Below are positions 62,130-64,000 of a DNA stretch of 64,000 bases, piece after piece. A program made the translations under genes and the position numbers. Below the pieces are notes generated by a model, which saw only the letters and a list, made by a program, of their open reading frames with translations, ran no database searches and was not told the origin of the DNA. This DNA is from Cyanoderma ruficeps (taxonomy: Eukaryota; Chordata; Aves; Passeriformes; Timaliidae): positions 25,936,039 through 26,000,038 of the forward strand of contig VZDJ01007753.1 in NCBI GenBank assembly GCA_008694505.1. The letters run 5' to 3'. How positions within the stretch are numbered: position 1 is the stretch's first letter; every line of letters starts with the position of its first letter.

Positions 62130-64000
62130 TGCTGCCTCTCTGCTGGGAAAAGTTTATTTCTGCTAAATTTCGTGTATGTTCATGGAATTTGTGCCATTCA
62201 TAATTTATCCATAAAATAAGAATTTTGCACAAGGAGAATATTGCTAGTCAGAAACCAAAAGTTTGGCCCCATCTTTATTCATCTTATTTTGCTTCTTCAG
62301 TTTAACATTATTACTGGTTAATAGGTGCACCTGAAAATCAAGCTGTATTGTAGTATCTGGTGCGTTATGTTAAATGAATCTTTTCTAGGACAGCAAGTCT
62401 CTTTTTTTTCTCCTAATGAAAGAGAATACCTCATCTCTTCCAATTTTCCTATCAAACACATCCACATCATCTTGAGACACTGCCGAATCCAGCTGCATCT
62501 ATACTCAACTTCAATTATATGAAATTACACAACCTACTCTCAGGTCCTTTAGGTTCTTTTTTGCTGTGTGAGGCACACGCATAGTGCATTTCCTGTGAAG
62601 TACATGATTACAAACTATTCAGTACAAGCCTGTTTTAAGTAAACAGTAAATTAAATATTGTCAGTGCTTTTTCAGACATGCTCTTACGAAAGAAAAAGAA
62701 CTTCTAGATTTGGGTTCATAAAACTCTAGATTTAAGAAAGGGACAGACATAAACTAGGCATCTTTTTTTCTTTTTAACGTCTCTTGACTGGCCCAGTTGT
62801 TCAAAAGCTGATACAAAACAGTCTATTCAGATGTCCCTACAAGGAGAATTGGGCTAGTCAAAATGCTAAAGGTAACAAAATTTCTGTTTATTACTCTTTA
62901 TTTGAATGGAAAATTCTCAAAAACATTCTGTCACTTGTCAGGTACAGTGCTGCCTTAAAGACTGTTAAGACTCTGTCTAAGCAACGCACCTTTTCCAACC
63001 ATGAAAAGTTGCAATAAAAGTATCTCATTTTATTACTGTTCTGGCAATATTGTTTTTTGCTATGCCAGTCAACCTTACTGCAAGGGTTAGGAAAGAAAGA
63101 AAATGGTTGCTTCCTGAAGAATTGAGGGGTTTTGAGTATTCTGTGGTACCTATCGCTCCATTTCTAGCATGGTCACTACCATTTGAAGAAGTATAAAGTT
63201 TAATAAAAACCAGAAGCTATGAATGTGCACTTGAAAATTCTCCTTTCATCTCTGTGAGTTAACTTATTCCCAAGAGAAGGAAGAGCTCTTTTTTCCAAGT
63301 GGCCAAATATTGTTTCCATTTATTCCGTAGACATTTCAAAGAGAAAATGTATTGCCTGTATGTCTTTAGGTCTGCACACAATTTATGATTAAATACAGCA
63401 AGTATCCTTTTCTCTATTGTATTTTGTTTCTCTTTCTCACAAAGTATAGTGAGAAGGTCTGGAAAATGATTTAAAAATTTATCCGAGTTATCATTGGTAT
63501 ATTAAATGGCATAACATGTAGTAGATCATGTTTCCAGTTCCTTTATTGCTAGATCTTAATGCAATTTGTAAAAATTAAGTAATAATAAAAAGAGGAAAAT
63601 ATTTTATTGACTGTTTAAACAGAGATCCTTTGTGGACTACTAAAAATATTAGGGGAAAAAAACGTTGAAAAATAGTTGCTTTACAAATTAAGAATGCAGA
63701 GATCTAAAGCCGACTGATTTGTTCTTTGAAAATGGATATGAGACTTAACTCGGGAGCACAATATTAATAGATTTGTGTAAGTGCACATAAGGCCAATATA
63801 TTCAATGCTGTAATTTTTTTATGGTTTCATAAATAGTGCTATCACCAACATTTCAAAGAACTCTGAAAAAAACAGAGCTCATATGTGGTGGCATAAATTT
63901 AGTGTATTTTATAGAACACTGTTACTCCAGATATAGCCCATGGGTTGTGACTTTTCATAAAACCTAATGAATGTCTAGATTTGTCAGCTGTTTCAACACA

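Larger units (their letters stand above)
48316..64000 (+). other. AKAP6: AKAP6 intron downstream of exon C (5' part)
   Basis: This is 15.7 kb of AT-rich intron running off the window. It holds a perfect 14-bp palindrome (54,909), a long poly(A) tract with an N (54,995-55,040), a 7-bp-arm inverted repeat (60,328) and a sense-oriented solo LTR (about 61,549-62,129). I searched for the continuation of the first spectrin repeat and did not find it. No other gene-like signal is evident. Confidence 0.85.

Noticed and set aside
48316..64000. Search for the next spectrin-repeat exon of AKAP6
   Set aside because: No segment resembling the continuation (SFKLN...) with splice sites was seen.
1..64000. 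CRISPR arrays, tRNA/rRNA genes, bacterial-type operons or toxin genes
   Set aside because: No regularly spaced repeats, no tRNA- or rRNA-like sequence, and gene structure is clearly vertebrate with introns.

Overview
This window is vertebrate nuclear DNA, most likely from a bird. It is AT-rich and almost free of open reading frames. It carries a CR1 LINE 3' end of avian type (about 12,560-12,841) and a solo LTR that resembles a family widespread in birds (about 61,549-62,129). The only gene I can support is AKAP6 (mAKAP, A-kinase anchoring protein 6), on the + strand and running off both ends. I cannot name the species.

Layout. Positions 1-21,535 are the end of an intron upstream of the first visible exon. 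It holds a CR1 copy, a possible second CR1 scrap, a TTTA microsatellite and small symmetric motifs. Exon A (21,536-21,787; 84 codons) encodes a very conserved helical N-terminal segment. A 3.6-kb intron follows. Exon B (25,431-27,218; 596 codons) is the giant disordered exon of the gene. It contains the motif reported to bind PDK1 and, 37 bp after it, the ATG that corresponds to the start of the muscle isoform mAKAP-beta. A 21-kb intron follows, then exon C (48,193-48,315; 41 codons), which starts the spectrin-repeat region that targets the protein to the nuclear envelope. Positions 48,316-64,000 are the start of the next intron, with a poly(A) tract and the solo LTR. I saw no further AKAP6 exon. 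All three exons begin and end in phase 0 and have consensus GT/AG borders.

The most noteworthy non-coding structure is a CpG island of roughly 1.3 kb (about 44,740-46,080) inside the 21-kb intron, 2-3.5 kb upstream of exon C. It contains an unusually strong splice-acceptor-like sequence. Exon C in turn carries an in-frame ATG in an excellent initiation context. Together these suggest an undescribed internal promoter that could make a short AKAP6 isoform starting at the spectrin repeats. A near-perfect 47-nt palindrome lies between the island and exon C. This is inference and needs transcript data.

I found no CRISPR array, RNA gene, bacterial operon or second protein-coding gene. The other open frames look like chance.
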